Part shown: positions 8,520 through 15,710 of the stretch, one piece after another
Layout of the letters: the number at the start of each line of letters is the position of its first letter
Numbering within the stretch: the first letter of the stretch is position 1
NCBI RefSeq assembly: GCF_946221635.1
Contig: NZ_CAMIHB010000008.1
Location: forward strand, 1-64,000
Source of the DNA: an uncultured Rhodoferax sp.
GTDB taxonomy: Bacteria > Pseudomonadota > Gammaproteobacteria > Burkholderiales > Burkholderiaceae_C
Length of the DNA stretch: 64,000 nucleotides
Reading direction: 5' to 3'
Position numbers and translations under genes: made by a program
The notes under the pieces: generated by a model
The model's input: the letters and a program-made list of their open reading frames with translations, nothing else
Database searches by the model: none
What the model was told of the DNA's origin: nothing

Positions 8520-8752
8520 TTTACGAACCACGCAATTGAAACAAAGATGCCGCCGTCGGGAGAGCGGCGGTAATGCTTGCCATCGATCCATTTGCCTTCC
8601 TCGATCTTTCGACGGATGGCCTTCTCGGAGAGACCGATGATGACGGACGCCAGCTTAATCGTGACATAGGGCGCCGGGGCAACCAACACTGGGGCCTCTT
8701 GGGGGCCCGGCGCGCGCGCGGCCGGGTGACGGACTATTTCAGCTGTGCTCAT
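8495..8752 (-). CDS. xis: Excisionase-like protein (DUF1233 type)
   Basis: An 85-residue protein. After a Pro/Ala-rich leader it has a helix-turn-helix region (VTIKLASVIIGLSEKAIRRK) followed by EEGKWIDGKHYRRSPDG and FVKWVEQ, the layout of DUF1233-type recombination directionality factors. Start 8752 has GGAG 6 nt upstream and overlaps the upstream gene's stop (ATGA). Placement directly before int matches a role in excision. It could also act as a transcriptional regulator, as many Xis proteins do. Confidence 0.8.
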   Translation of the reverse strand: MSTAEIVRHPAARAPGPQEAPVLVAPAPYVTIKLASVIIGLSEKAIRRKIEEGKWIDGKHYRRSPDGGIFVSIAWFVKWVEQEAE

Positions 8753-9678
8753 TGCTTGCTCCGTGTTCCGTGTAGGCTGGTTTGTGGTGGAGTGGTGTAC
8801 ACCTTCCCGCAAGTGCAGGTGAAAGTTCGTGGGTGGAAGTAGCCGGAAAACTGTTCCTTCGTCAACTCCTGCACCGCTTGTACCGGTTCAGTTAACTTAG
8901 CTTTAAGGGCTCGTCCAAGAACATCCACAGCGAATTGCTTGTCTCTGGTCTTGTAGCCTTGCGCTATGTCTTTTGCGAACGAATCATGGACGTGTTGAGC
9001 GGCTTCCATCAATTCATCACGTTCGTCACGTAATGCCTGCATCCGTCCACTTCCATATTGATTTGCTCTCAAACGATCAATCTCTGCGGCCATTTGCTGG
9101 GTGGCAGTAGGTAGCGCCCACAATCGGCGCTCAATGATCCCAGCGATGGCCTTCACCTTGTCGCTTTCGACTGGCTCATTTAGGTATGTTCCAATCATTC
9201 CAGCGACGTATTGGCACCACGTCTTTTCACTGCTCGATATTGACTCCCCCGCCGTGCTGGGCGGTGAAGAGGAAAAGAGTGCGGCGCTAATCAGACGAGA
9301 ACAGTCGGTTCGCCTTAGAGGGGGGTAGATCCCTGCCATTTCCACCATAGCTGCGTCAACCATTTCGGTCATGTTGGAGGGCTGGCCTGCAGCTTTTGGG
9401 CTCTCAATAAACACCGTTTGTTTTGCCCAGAAGTCCCAGAATTTCCCCTTGCCATCAGTCAATTCATAGAACGTCCCTGGGTTTGTGCGCCCAGTGCGCA
9501 CATGCTTCCTGACAAACATGCCGTCACGAATTGGATTGGTCTCAGACGCCCAGATTCCACGCATCCACTCTCCAAACTTTGGCGCGCGCGATGTACCGTG
9601 CCCTGTGACTCCTGGCCACTGCAATGCCTCTGCAATGCGCTCGGCTTCCAGCCGCTGACCCTCTCCAAAGGTGGTCAT
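8749..9678 (-). CDS. Hypothetical phage protein, 309 aa
   Basis: I do not recognise the family. The first 65 residues (GEWMRGIWASETNPIRDGMFVRKH...) look globular and DNA-handling in composition. The middle (about 190-235) is charged and helical (MAAEIDRLRANQ, ALRDERDELMEAAQHVH), probably a coiled coil. The C-terminus has one CTCG pair with a nearby Cys-poor tail, too little for a zinc site. It is coupled to its neighbours by ATGA overlaps on both sides in the leftward operon. Base composition is lower in GC than in adjacent genes, which may mark a more recent arrival. Confidence 0.7.
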   Translation of the reverse strand: MTTFGEGQRLEAERIAEALQWPGVTGHGTSRAPKFGEWMRGIWASETNPIRDGMFVRKHVRTGRTNPGTFYELTDGKGKFWDFWAKQTVFIESPKAAGQPSNMTEMVDAAMVEMAGIYPPLRRTDCSRLISAALFSSSPPSTAGESISSSEKTWCQYVAGMIGTYLNEPVESDKVKAIAGIIERRLWALPTATQQMAAEIDRLRANQYGSGRMQALRDERDELMEAAQHVHDSFAKDIAQGYKTRDKQFAVDVLGRALKAKLTEPVQAVQELTKEQFSGYFHPRTFTCTCGKVYTTPPQTSLHGTRSKQ

Positions 9679-10127
9679 TGCTTCGGTCCCTCCAACACTG
9701 GGAGCATCTTGCTTTCGGTGACATGCTCCAGCACCGACTTACCGTTGCCCAACAGAATCTGCCCCAGGAAGGCACCTTCAAAGCTCAGAATGCCAGTCTC
9801 GATCGCCGTAATCTGGCCCTTGATCCAGTCTCGCAGGATGGAATAGACCGCCACGCTGGCGATGTCCAGGGCCTTACGTTCGTGCTGGGTCTTCGTGGTG
9901 CGGGAGCGGGGGCCATATGGGTGAGCGCGCAGCCAGGCCGCGGCGTAGCCCTTGGTGCTGGCCTTCACGCTGCACTGGCGGCCCTTGTATTCGAACTGCA
10001 CCAGCACTTCGCCGGCCGCGTCATCGATCATGCTGCCGAACTTGTTGCAGCCGAAGCCTCGAAGTAGCTTCTGGATCTCGCCCAGGGCGCGCTCGCCGCT
10101 GGTAGCGTTTTCGTAGGGGAGTGTCAT
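9675..10127 (-). CDS. Hypothetical phage protein, 150 aa
   Basis: Unrecognised. It starts MTLPYENATSGERALGEIQK. I chose this start over an upstream in-frame one because it leaves room for the divergent gene at 10156. Features are a short alpha/beta N-terminal part (FEYKGRQCSVKASTKGYAAA) and a helical C-terminus (ALDIASVAVYSILRDWIKGQ). There is no signal peptide or membrane segment. It overlaps the next gene by 4 nt. Position in the left operon, between excision and methylation genes, suggests an accessory role. Confidence 0.7.
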   Translation of the reverse strand: MTLPYENATSGERALGEIQKLLRGFGCNKFGSMIDDAAGEVLVQFEYKGRQCSVKASTKGYAAAWLRAHPYGPRSRTTKTQHERKALDIASVAVYSILRDWIKGQITAIETGILSFEGAFLGQILLGNGKSVLEHVTESKMLPVLEGPKQ

Positions 10128-10155
10128 ACTTAGCCTTTTACAGGGAGCATTCACG

Positions 10156-10524
10156 ATGGACAAAAATAAAGTCTTGAGCCATTGCCCAACGGGGGCTGCA
10201 TGGCAAAAACTCAAAGCCCCGGAGCGGCAACGAGTTGCCACGGTGATGATCGAGTTTGTTCTCGGGCAGATTGAGCAGGAAGGACGTGAACCAGATGCAT
10301 GGGAGTCTGGTGAGCTGCTGCTCGCCTTGGGTGCTGTCCTCTCCGGCTTTTACGCGCTGGCCTGCACGTGCGTAGCCAAGTCGCTCACTCCAGTGAAGGA
10401 TCGAGGTGAGCATGACCAGGCCGTCAGCGTAACCCTTGAAGCTTTGAAGAACGCTTTGGCTCAAGCGATGTCGGCAACTCCGAGCGACGTGGCTATCCAC
10501 ACTGAGCCAAACCTGGGAATTTGA
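10156..10524 (+). CDS. Hypothetical small protein on the opposite strand of the left operon
   Basis: A 122-residue protein starting MDKNKVLSHCPTGAAWQKLK, with GGGAG 8 nt before ATG. It is unrecognised: mostly helical, with a moderately hydrophobic stretch (ELLLALGAVLSGFYALACTC) that could be a buried or membrane helix. It is the only rightward gene between 7.3 and 22.8 kb, only 28 bp from the divergent leftward gene, and it ends 2 nt before the stop of the convergent one. Such inverted genes in an early operon are often separately expressed accessory genes. The promoter would have to lie inside the neighbouring gene. Confidence 0.55.
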   Translation: MDKNKVLSHCPTGAAWQKLKAPERQRVATVMIEFVLGQIEQEGREPDAWESGELLLALGAVLSGFYALACTCVAKSLTPVKDRGEHDQAVSVTLEALKNALAQAMSATPSDVAIHTEPNLGI

Positions 10525-10526
10525 AA

Positions 10527-10958
10527 TCACTCTGAACCCCGCCAGACAAAGTCGCCCTTGTCCTCAACCATGGCCGGCTCTTCGGCCACACAAGGACATT
10601 CGATACCGGACAGGTGGTCGGCCACGTAGCGCCAGAAGTTGCGCACTACGCCATTGGGGACATGGTTGTCTTCCTTGGCGTCAACCAAGTCGAACTGGCC
10701 CAGCACCCATAGGGCATCGGCGCTACTGCAGCGCTCTCCAAAGGCGCTCACACTGAGGTGGTAGGCCGGTCCCATGGGCTTAACACCGACCTTCTCAGCG
10801 GCAACTTCCACGGAGCTGATCGCTCCCAGACCGTTGGCATCGTGGGCCCAGACCTGAAAAGGGTAGCCTTCGCGCGCCAGCGGGAAGCCGGGGCCAGTCT
10901 TGACCTGACGCCAGCCCGGGCCTGTGGGGCGCTTGGGTTGAATGATGCTGGCGATCAC
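10527..10958 (-). CDS. Hypothetical phage protein, DUF7694-like
   Basis: A 143-residue protein with GPGWRQVKTGPGFPLAREGY, then LGAISSVEVA and AYHLSVSAFGERCSSADALW, ending FWRYVADHLSGIEC. The strand pattern and the 'is-hard-to-read, then LSVS...' arrangement recall a family of small phage proteins annotated DUF7694; the match is tentative and from memory. The C-terminus contains CPC but no second metal pair. No function is proposed. It is separated by only 2 nt from the next upstream gene in the left operon. Confidence 0.6.
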   Translation of the reverse strand: MIASIIQPKRPTGPGWRQVKTGPGFPLAREGYPFQVWAHDANGLGAISSVEVAAEKVGVKPMGPAYHLSVSAFGERCSSADALWVLGQFDLVDAKEDNHVPNGVVRNFWRYVADHLSGIECPCVAEEPAMVEDKGDFVWRGSE

Positions 10959-10960
10959 GG

Positions 10961-11533
10961 TTAAGTCCTCCGCGACTGCTTCAGCATCCGACGCGCCGAC
11001 TCCTCCACCGCTAACTCCATCAGCACCGGTGGCGATAGGCGAAGGATGTCCTCGTAGAGGTTCATGGCGTCGTTCACCGCCTGTAAGCCGGTACCAGTGA
11101 ATCCATACTTACGGTGGCTTTGGTAGATGCTGTCGCATTCCTCCATGGCGTCGATGCCGGCCCGCATGACCTCCACGGCGCGGAAGTCAATGGATTCGGC
11201 ACGCACCAGGGCGACATTGAACGCCGCACCTACGCGGTCGAAGTCCTTGGCTTCAGCTGCGCCAGTCTTCAGGCGCTCCAGCGCCGTGCGCACCTTGACC
11301 ACGATCGCCAGGTAGTTCTCCTCGGGCTGAGCTTGGAGACCGTCCAGCAAGGTGGTGTCCCATGCTGGCTTCGTAGTTTGGTTGGCGACGCCCGGTCCGG
11401 ATTTCAGGCGTAGAACGACACCCGATGGCGTACCGTCTTGGCGAAGCAGGGTGAAGTCGAACGCGGGGGCATTGGAAAACACGCTGCCGACGTCCGGTTT
11501 ATGGTGGCTCTGTGCACAGAATAAGGTGTTCAT
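10961..11533 (-). CDS. Hypothetical phage protein, 190 aa
   Basis: Unrecognised. The first 45 residues are strand-rich (FDFTLLRQDGTPSGVVLRLK), the remainder helical (YLAIVVKVRTALERLKTGAA; VRAESIDFRAVEVMRAGIDA). The helical part is reminiscent of structural or regulatory four-helix folds but has no diagnostic motif. Its start overlaps the methyltransferase stop by 4 nt (ATGA), so it is translationally coupled downstream of dcm in the left operon. Confidence 0.65.
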   Translation of the reverse strand: MNTLFCAQSHHKPDVGSVFSNAPAFDFTLLRQDGTPSGVVLRLKSGPGVANQTTKPAWDTTLLDGLQAQPEENYLAIVVKVRTALERLKTGAAEAKDFDRVGAAFNVALVRAESIDFRAVEVMRAGIDAMEECDSIYQSHRKYGFTGTGLQAVNDAMNLYEDILRLSPPVLMELAVEESARRMLKQSRRT

Positions 11534-12900
11534 GCTGGCTCCAGTTCTGCTATTGGTTTAATAGCTGCTTGCGCAGACTTCATGAGGGCTACAGCCTCAA
11601 TTCGCTCACCAATCCAGCGCACGTTAGGCACTGCCCATGAGTTGCCCAAGGCCTTGTAGCGCGGGCCGTCAGGACACTCGCTGGCGGGCTTCTTGCGCCA
11701 GGGGATGGCGGTGTACCCATCGCTGAATCCCTGAAGGCGCTCGCACTCCACGGGAGTGAGGCGGCGGACTTGCATGCCAGCTGCGGGCTGAACTGCGAAT
11801 GGAGATTTATCGAACGCGCGTAGGCAGTCTGTTTTGTTTTCGCTGATTCCAAGGCTAGACGCATCGTTGCCAGACTTGTGCATGTTGAATGCGACAGCCG
11901 TCGGGTTCGCCGCGCCCATACTCGGTGCAATGTCCTCTGCGCTGGCGCATTGGGTGCCGGATAGCCTGGCCGGGAAGGCGACGGGAACAAAATGCCCAGC
12001 CGCAGCCCCCTCTGGCCGCCCACCAGCGCCACCTGTGAAGCTATCGCGGCACAGTGCACCAGCCACCGGCACCAGCGGCGTCCCCCGCCCCGTGCCATCC
12101 TCGCTGGCGTCGAAGCCTTCGCCGCGCAGGGAGTGAGCCACCATGACGCCTTGGCCGCGATTCAATTTGCTTTGAGCGGCCTCTAACGTGCCGCTGATTT
12201 CACCTTGCACCAGGCCGTTTGTGTAATCCACTCCAACAGGCACGATCAGCTCGTCTTTGCTGTCTCCGCTCCGAGCTCCATGCCCCGCGCCACCATTTGC
12301 AGCGCCTGCTCTAATTGTTGGGGTAACTGCTTGCCCCGCTTCTCGGCTCGGCGCAGGATGCCCTTGCAAGCTGTGGCGCTCAAAAAGAACCGCTGCGGCA
12401 CTGCGCCAGTCTCCAAGACATCCGACAACGAACACACGGCGGCGGCGCTGGGCCACTCCGAAGTACTGAGCGTCCAGAACCCGGTAGGCGAACCCATACC
12501 CGAGTTGGCCCAGCATCCCGAGGAAGGCTCCAAAGTCCCGTCCTCCGTTGCTGGACAGGACGCCGGGGACGTTCTCCCAAACCAGCCATTGGGGCCGATA
12601 CTTTGCAGCAATGGCACCAAAGGTAAGCATGAGGTTGCCACGTGGATCATCCAGTCCTTTTCGGAGTCCGGCGACGCTGAAAGATTGGCAGGGGGTTCCT
12701 CCGCAAAGAAGGTCAATTGCATAGTCGGGCCAGTCTTTGAATTTGGTCATGTCGCCCAGGTTGGGCACATCGGGGTAATGGTGGGCCAGTACGGCGCAGG
12801 GGAATGGCTCGATTTCAGAGAAGGCCACAGCCTTCCAGCCAAGCGGACCCCAGGCGCAGCTGGCCGCCTCAATCCCAGAGCAAACAGAGAGAAACCTCAT
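11530..12900 (-). CDS. dcm: DNA (cytosine-5-)-methyltransferase
   Basis: A 456-residue C5-type enzyme: motif I FLSVCSGIEAASCAW at the N-terminus, catalytic PCQ at residues 70-72 in CGGTPCQSFSVAG, ENV at 109-111, RRRRVFVVG, and the closing ALGNSWAVP motif. The variable target-recognition part is long (about residues 190-370) and Gly/Ala-rich. I chose the start at 12900 because motif I must be close to the N-terminus. It methylates cytosine in phage DNA, probably to evade host restriction. No cognate endonuclease is adjacent. The last codons contain a copy of the dispersed mini-repeat. Confidence 0.92.
   Translation of the reverse strand: MRFLSVCSGIEAASCAWGPLGWKAVAFSEIEPFPCAVLAHHYPDVPNLGDMTKFKDWPDYAIDLLCGGTPCQSFSVAGLRKGLDDPRGNLMLTFGAIAAKYRPQWLVWENVPGVLSSNGGRDFGAFLGMLGQLGYGFAYRVLDAQYFGVAQRRRRVFVVGCLGDWRSAAAVLFERHSLQGHPAPSREAGQAVTPTIRAGAANGGAGHGARSGDSKDELIVPVGVDYTNGLVQGEISGTLEAAQSKLNRGQGVMVAHSLRGEGFDASEDGTGRGTPLVPVAGALCRDSFTGGAGGRPEGAAAGHFVPVAFPARLSGTQCASAEDIAPSMGAANPTAVAFNMHKSGNDASSLGISENKTDCLRAFDKSPFAVQPAAGMQVRRLTPVECERLQGFSDGYTAIPWRKKPASECPDGPRYKALGNSWAVPNVRWIGERIEAVALMKSAQAAIKPIAELEPA
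11546..11577 (-). repeat. Dispersed mini-repeat, copy 2 (inside the 3' end of dcm)
   Basis: On the minus strand it reads TCTGCGCAAGCAGCTATT, seven nt, then ATAGCAGA. It encodes SAQAAIKPIAE at the end of the methyltransferase. Confidence 0.65.
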
Positions 12901-13145
12901 GCAACTCTCCCGGCCAAGGCTTGAGCGGCAGAGCGCAGCCGGCCGTTTGCCCAACGGCGGATCACATAGCTGCGTGTGATCGACACCACCATGATGATCA
13001 GACCAATCTGGATGTTCTGGCCAAAGGTGAACGTGGCACCGTAGAAGGGATAGACCACGAGCTGAACGCCAAGGTTCAGGAAGTACCCAATCAGGGTGTT
13101 CAGCATGGCTTCAATGAATGAACCAAGGCGGCTTTGGGTCAGCAT
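12897..13145 (-). CDS. Small phage membrane protein (DUF7220 type)
   Basis: An 82-residue protein starting MLTQSRLGSFIEAMLNTLIG. It has two hydrophobic helices (about residues 13-35 and 44-64) separated by YPFYGATFTFGQN, then ITRSYVIRRWAN. This is a very common phage early protein. GGAG lies 9 nt upstream of the chosen ATG. An in-frame start at 13232 would overlap the upstream gene by 20 nt and add a Pro/His-rich leader not expected in the family. The function is unknown. It overlaps the dcm start by 4 nt. Confidence 0.8.
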   Translation of the reverse strand: MLTQSRLGSFIEAMLNTLIGYFLNLGVQLVVYPFYGATFTFGQNIQIGLIIMVVSITRSYVIRRWANGRLRSAAQALAGRVA

Positions 13146-13212
13146 TTGCTCGGGCTCCGCTGGATGGTCAGGCCGCCGCTTCGATTTCAGCGGGCACGAA
13201 TGGGGCAACTGG

Positions 13213-14031
13213 TCAATGCAGTGCACCACCATAGTCCGGTGCCCACTTGCGCTCCCACAGGATGTCGAGTTTGTCGCGCATGACCTGGTGGCCGTTGATC
13301 TTGGCCAGGTGCTCGAAGACCTTCAGCAGGATGGCGCTGTCGGCCCATTCCTCTTCGACCTGAGCCTGTCCGATGCCGGATGCGCTGGAGAAGTCGCCGC
13401 GCTCGTAGGCCTTTTGCAGTTCAGCACTCACAGCATCCAGAACCATGGGTTCGTCGGCGCCCGTCGCAATGCACAGTTCCACGACTTCACGCAACAGGCG
13501 AATGCTGTGGGCCATGGGCTGTTTGAAGGATCCGCCGCTATCCTCGAACCACCGCGCGATGTCGTAGGGCTGGCGGTCAGCCATCAGGTCGATGATCTGC
13601 TGCACGTCCGTGCAGATGTCGGTATTCAGCAGGTACATCAGCTCGGGCTCGAACTTGTCTTCATGCAGCAGCACGTAGGTGTCTTTACCCTGGCCACAGG
13701 CATAGCCCAGTTCCAGATGCGCGCTGCGCCCGCAGGGCAGGGCCAGCACACAGGTGTCGCACCACTCCAGTGCGGCCTTGTCGAAGCCAAAGCCTTCGGC
13801 GGCGCGCTCGGAACGGACCGCGTCCAGGTAGGACGGGATCGTCTTGGCGTGGTCCAGTGCAGCCTGGGGACCGCAGTCGCGCCACGAGAAGCCCTTTTGA
13901 CCTGGTGCCGGATTGCGGAAGTCGTAGACCTCATGGCCGGCAGCGCGCAGGGCGGCCAGCACGGCGGGCTGGTCTGGGTTGCGCCAGGACGATGCCAAGT
14001 AGATGCGGCGTGGGCGGATGGTGGTGCTCAT
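13213..14031 (-). CDS. Nucleoside 2-deoxyribosyltransferase-like / MazG-like fusion
   Basis: A 272-residue protein with two parts. Residues 7-150 resemble nucleoside 2-deoxyribosyltransferases: RRIYLASSWRNPDQPAVLAA, then the conserved LPCGRSAHLELGYACGQGKD loop with its catalytic-type Glu. Residues 165-270 resemble an all-alpha MazG-type NTP pyrophosphohydrolase: LLREVVELCIA, then QVEEEWADSAILLKVFEHLA. A base-exchange or base-removing enzyme joined to an NTP-cleaving one would act on the nucleotide pool. The host target is unknown. It could support modified nucleotides or blunt nucleotide-based defence. It is coupled (ATGA) to a 59-residue gene upstream. Confidence 0.75.
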   Translation of the reverse strand: MSTTIRPRRIYLASSWRNPDQPAVLAALRAAGHEVYDFRNPAPGQKGFSWRDCGPQAALDHAKTIPSYLDAVRSERAAEGFGFDKAALEWCDTCVLALPCGRSAHLELGYACGQGKDTYVLLHEDKFEPELMYLLNTDICTDVQQIIDLMADRQPYDIARWFEDSGGSFKQPMAHSIRLLREVVELCIATGADEPMVLDAVSAELQKAYERGDFSSASGIGQAQVEEEWADSAILLKVFEHLAKINGHQVMRDKLDILWERKWAPDYGGALH

Positions 14032-14207
14032 TTGAAAAGTTCCTGTTGCGGTGCTGTTTGGAGGGCAGACAGGCGACGCGCGTTGGCCGCCATGTCCAAA
14101 AGGGTGAAAGCAAAGGCACGGTGCCCACGTCGGGAAAAATGCCGAGACTGGGCCAGGAACACCCTGGCGATATGCCGCAGCGACTCGACCTCGGTGGGTT
14201 TCTTCAT
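14028..14207 (-). CDS. Small basic hypothetical protein, 59 aa
   Basis: It starts MKKPTEVESLRHIARVFLAQ and ends APQQELFK. The start lies 3 nt after the preceding gene's stop and the TGA overlaps the next ATG (ATGA), so it fits the operon exactly. It is basic and helical, resembling a small DNA-binding or packing protein. I do not recognise the family. Confidence 0.65.
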   Translation of the reverse strand: MKKPTEVESLRHIARVFLAQSRHFSRRGHRAFAFTLLDMAANARRLSALQTAPQQELFK

Positions 14208-14210
14208 GGC

Positions 14211-14921
14211 TCAGGCGGCAGCTGCTTCAGTGCCGACGGCCTTCTCCAGGGCTTCCTCGGGGGTCTTGGGGAAGGGCCAGGCGCCCTGTGCCGGGTTGCC
14301 GTCACCGGCACTGCCTTCATCGCCCAAGGGTTTCGGGTCGGGATCAACAAAGGGGTGTTCAGGCTCGGTGGATTTTTCTTCCTGGGCCACGGCCGGCGCA
14401 ATCAAGGTCATCGTGACTTCGCCACCGCCGAGCAGCACCAGCTTTCCGCAGGTCTCGGTATCCAGGCGCTCGGTGGCATTGGAGACTTTCCAGTACAGCG
14501 TGGTGGTGCCGCCTTCCTTGACTTCAAAGGCGCGGCCGTAGACCTTGCAGAGCTCGAGCTCAATGTTGCTGACGGAATCGCCGAGACCGAACTCGACCCG
14601 CAGGATGTAACCCACCAGCTTGTCCTTGCCGCCCCAGCTTTGGCCGGGCTTCATCTTGGGGAAGCGCAGATTGGGAAGCGACTCGACCACGCCTTCCAGA
14701 CGTTCCTGGCCAGCATCGCCGGCAGCGTTGAAGTAGAAGGACTCGCGCAGGCCGGGTGAGAAGACTTCGTCCAGGATGGTGTTGGGGAAGTCAGCGCGGA
14801 AACTGAGGTCCACGGCCTGAACGTGCTCTTCGCCGTGCAGTTCCTTGCGGGCGTTGACGTTGAGCAGCTGAACGGTGATGGGCGTACGAAATTCGAACTT
14901 GCCTTGGGGGATCTGGGACAT
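14211..14921 (-). CDS. Hypothetical phage protein, 236 aa, recombination-operon associated
   Basis: Unrecognised. The first 170 residues are strand-rich and globular (GKFEFRTPITVQLLNVNARK; LVGYILRVEFGLGDSVSNIE; TTLYWKVSNATERLDTETCG). From about 185 on it is a low-complexity acidic/Pro tail (EKSTEPEHPFVDPDPK) ending in Ala repeats. A folded core with an acidic disordered tail is typical of ssDNA-binding-type phage proteins, and the RecT/YqaJ neighbourhood would suit that, but no OB-fold motif is evident and I do not claim it. Confidence 0.7.
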   Translation of the reverse strand: MSQIPQGKFEFRTPITVQLLNVNARKELHGEEHVQAVDLSFRADFPNTILDEVFSPGLRESFYFNAAGDAGQERLEGVVESLPNLRFPKMKPGQSWGGKDKLVGYILRVEFGLGDSVSNIELELCKVYGRAFEVKEGGTTTLYWKVSNATERLDTETCGKLVLLGGGEVTMTLIAPAVAQEEKSTEPEHPFVDPDPKPLGDEGSAGDGNPAQGAWPFPKTPEEALEKAVGTEAAAA

Positions 14922-15028
14922 GGTGGTGGGCTTTCAGTTGGGTGGTGGAATAGGTGAGGCGGCTTACTGTGCAAACCCTTGGGGGGAGCGCCCGCCGGCA
15001 TGCAGGGAGCTGCCGCCTCGAAACTGGT

Positions 15029-15619
15029 TCAGGCGGCGACGGACACCTTGAGGTTTGATGCGGCTGCAGCTATGGCGTCTTGTGCAGCTTTTCCAATGTT
15101 TGCTGCGATCACCTTGTTCACATCGTTTACCGCTGCTTTTGCTTGCGTCTCCAGCGAGTCCCTGATGTAGTTGCGCATCAGGACGGTCAAACGAGGGCCG
15201 CAGTTGCGCCAGTTGTAGGTGGATTCACCCTTAGCCTCAAGATCTGCCTTGGACTGACCGTGATAGTCGACGTCCTCGGTCATGTAAGTTTCTGCACGCT
15301 TGGCGATGAATTCCTTGAATGTCAGCTTCGGTGTAACCGGCTCGCCGTAGCGGTTGGTTTGTCGCATGTCGGCCTGCTCAATCATTTCGCCTACGCGAGG
15401 AATGAGGTGCTCTTCGGCAATGGCAGCGATCTTGCTGTTGACCGCTTCCATGATCTTCTCTTCAATCTTCTTCTTAAACTTGGTGGCATAGGAGCCACTG
15501 GGTTCGCCGTCTTCGTCAAAGCCGGTGTAGGTCAGGAGCTGGTCGACGGCTTGGTCAACGATGCGATTGGTAAGGTCTTCGACCGATACGCCGAGCGACT
15601 CAAGTGTTTTGATGTCCAT
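15029..15619 (-). CDS. Hypothetical phage protein, 196 aa
   Basis: Starts MDIKTLESLGVSVEDLTNRI. It is highly helical and charged throughout (ATKFKKKIEEKIMEAVNSKI; QAKAAVNDVNKVIAANIGKA), with one more polar stretch containing a Trp-Arg-Asn motif (STYNWRNCGPR). There is no membrane segment. It lies between the YqaJ exonuclease and the acidic-tail protein. Likely a phage recombination or replication accessory protein; family not recognised. Confidence 0.7.
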   Translation of the reverse strand: MDIKTLESLGVSVEDLTNRIVDQAVDQLLTYTGFDEDGEPSGSYATKFKKKIEEKIMEAVNSKIAAIAEEHLIPRVGEMIEQADMRQTNRYGEPVTPKLTFKEFIAKRAETYMTEDVDYHGQSKADLEAKGESTYNWRNCGPRLTVLMRNYIRDSLETQAKAAVNDVNKVIAANIGKAAQDAIAAAASNLKVSVAA

Positions 15620-15710
15620 GTTTCCCTTTCAGTTGAGTGGTGATTGGTGGGGCCAGTGGTACTCACCCTGTTTGACCGCTGCGTTGTGACCAGCGGCACC
15701 CCAAAACTGG

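Noticed and set aside
10138..10530. A 130-codon leftward frame antisense to the gene at 10156
   Set aside because: The rightward frame has a good RBS and protein-like composition; the leftward one is Ser/Arg/Leu-rich shadow sequence.
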